From positions 1,550,001 through 1,614,000 of the forward strand of contig CAVSZZ010000002.1 in assembly GCA_963732595.1 (NCBI GenBank): a DNA stretch of 64,000 nt, in the 5' to 3' direction. This stretch comes from JAFGXF01 sp963732595 (GTDB taxonomy: Bacteria; Chloroflexota; Anaerolineae; Anaerolineales; Anaerolineaceae). Numbering within the stretch: the stretch's first letter is position 1; each line of letters begins with the position of its first letter. This document shows, piece by piece, positions 63,622 through 64,000 of this stretch. A program made the translations under genes and the position numbers. Below the pieces are notes generated by a model. The model was given only the letters and a program-made list of their open reading frames with translations, made no database searches and was not told the DNA's origin.

Positions 63622-64000
63622 TCCAATCCAATTCGAACGCAACAGCGACGCCATCTGAGCGCATAACCAGGCAGATCGAGGAATTGAATGACTGGCGTGG
63701 CGGTGTGATTGCCAGAGTCCGCCGGTTGATCCTGGACGCCTCCCCGGGTATTCGTGAAGAATGGAAATGGGGAACTGCAGTCTGGTCGTCGCATGGATTG
63801 ATATGCAGTGCAGCTGCGTTCAAGGATCACGTGAAAGTCCATTTTTTCCAGGGTGCCTTCCTGTCGGATTCCCAGGCTTCGTTCAATGCCGGTCTGGATG
63901 CTGCTAAAATGCGGGCCATTGATATCAAAGAGGGCCAGGAGATCGACGAAGAAGGTTTAAAGGATCTCGTTCGTGCCGCGGTTGCTTTCAATGAGCACAA
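63618..64000 (+). CDS. DUF1801 (YdhG-like) protein, incomplete at window end
   Basis: The first ~127 residues of a DUF1801 domain protein; the gene continues past the window. Recognisable parts: LNDWRGGVIARVRRLILDASPGIREEWKWGTAVWSSHGLICSAAAFKDHVKVHFFQGAFL and KMRAIDIKEGQEIDEEGLKDLVRAAV. The fold resembles frataxin-like/YdeI small domains; the function is unknown. Its ATG overlaps the preceding stop. Confidence 0.85.
   Translation, partial: MIQSNSNATATPSERITRQIEELNDWRGGVIARVRRLILDASPGIREEWKWGTAVWSSHGLICSAAAFKDHVKVHFFQGAFLSDSQASFNAGLDAAKMRAIDIKEGQEIDEEGLKDLVRAAVAFNEH

Noticed and set aside
1..64000. tRNA, rRNA, insertion sequence, prophage or integrase features
   Set aside because: No GTTCRA-type tRNA arm in a cloverleaf context, no rRNA-like stretch, and no transposase or integrase motif was found on either strand.

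Overview
The window reads like a chromosomal segment of an uncultured or little-studied member of the Chloroflexota, most likely class Anaerolineae. This is inferred from gene content, not from a marker gene. The supporting signs are a complex I locus without NuoE/F/G and with two NuoM genes, several very large secreted repeat proteins sharing a C-terminal LPL-type tail, a split methylenetetrahydrofolate reductase, an orphan corrinoid protein, and Liv-type and CUT1-type importers with lipoprotein receptors. No rRNA, tRNA, CRISPR array, insertion sequence or phage module was seen.

Layout. 1-1.8 kb: FtsX/LolD-type ABC exporter and its PadR regulator (minus strand). 1.9-4.4 kb: GNAT acetyltransferase, AT-rich GT-C glycosyltransferase-like gene, acetyltransferase remnant. 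4.5-6.8 kb: secreted repeat protein. 7.1-9.9 kb: split MTHFR, UbiA prenyltransferase, a 54-residue membrane protein. 10-12.4 kb: ECF sigma factor, anti-sigma factor and a large membrane protein. 12.6-20.5 kb: a ~1490-residue protein of Fn3-like repeats, divergent from an M6-type peptidase. 20.7-27.5 kb: ZIP transporter, YegP-like protein, GH5-like enzyme, cysK-cysE behind a long leader, MFS transporter, methyltransferase. 27.6-30.1 kb: ABC-2 exporter with a winged-helix regulator and an operator-like palindrome. 30.3-32.5 kb: corrinoid protein, M28 peptidase, small membrane protein. 32.6-36.1 kb: two paralogous secreted beta-helix proteins. 36.3-41.2 kb: complete livKHMGF operon. 41.7-45.6 kb: LuxR-type HTH protein and a sugar ABC operon without ATPase. 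45.7-46.5 kb: LigB/DODA-type dioxygenase. 46.6-58.6 kb: complex I operon nuoB-CD-I-A-H-J-K-L-M1-M2-N. 58.7-64 kb: alpha/beta hydrolase, two uncharacterised proteins, and an SRPBCC-SRPBCC-DHFR-like-HhH-DUF1801 operon cut by the window end.

How it fits together. The organism looks like a respiratory or fermentative heterotroph that imports amino acids and sugars, digests peptides and glycans, and makes cysteine by the CysE/CysK route. It appears to oxidise a donor other than NADH, or to borrow an NADH module, through an extended complex I feeding a quinone; UbiA may contribute to making that quinone.

Data quality. Many conserved genes, including nuoH, I, J, L, M1 and M2, cysK and cysE, are interrupted by single-base frameshifts. 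Wherever the ancestral frame can be read confidently, the shift corresponds to one extra base, usually a copy of its neighbour. This is best explained by sequencing or assembly over-calls, so these genes are annotated as full-length CDSs with the shift positions noted.
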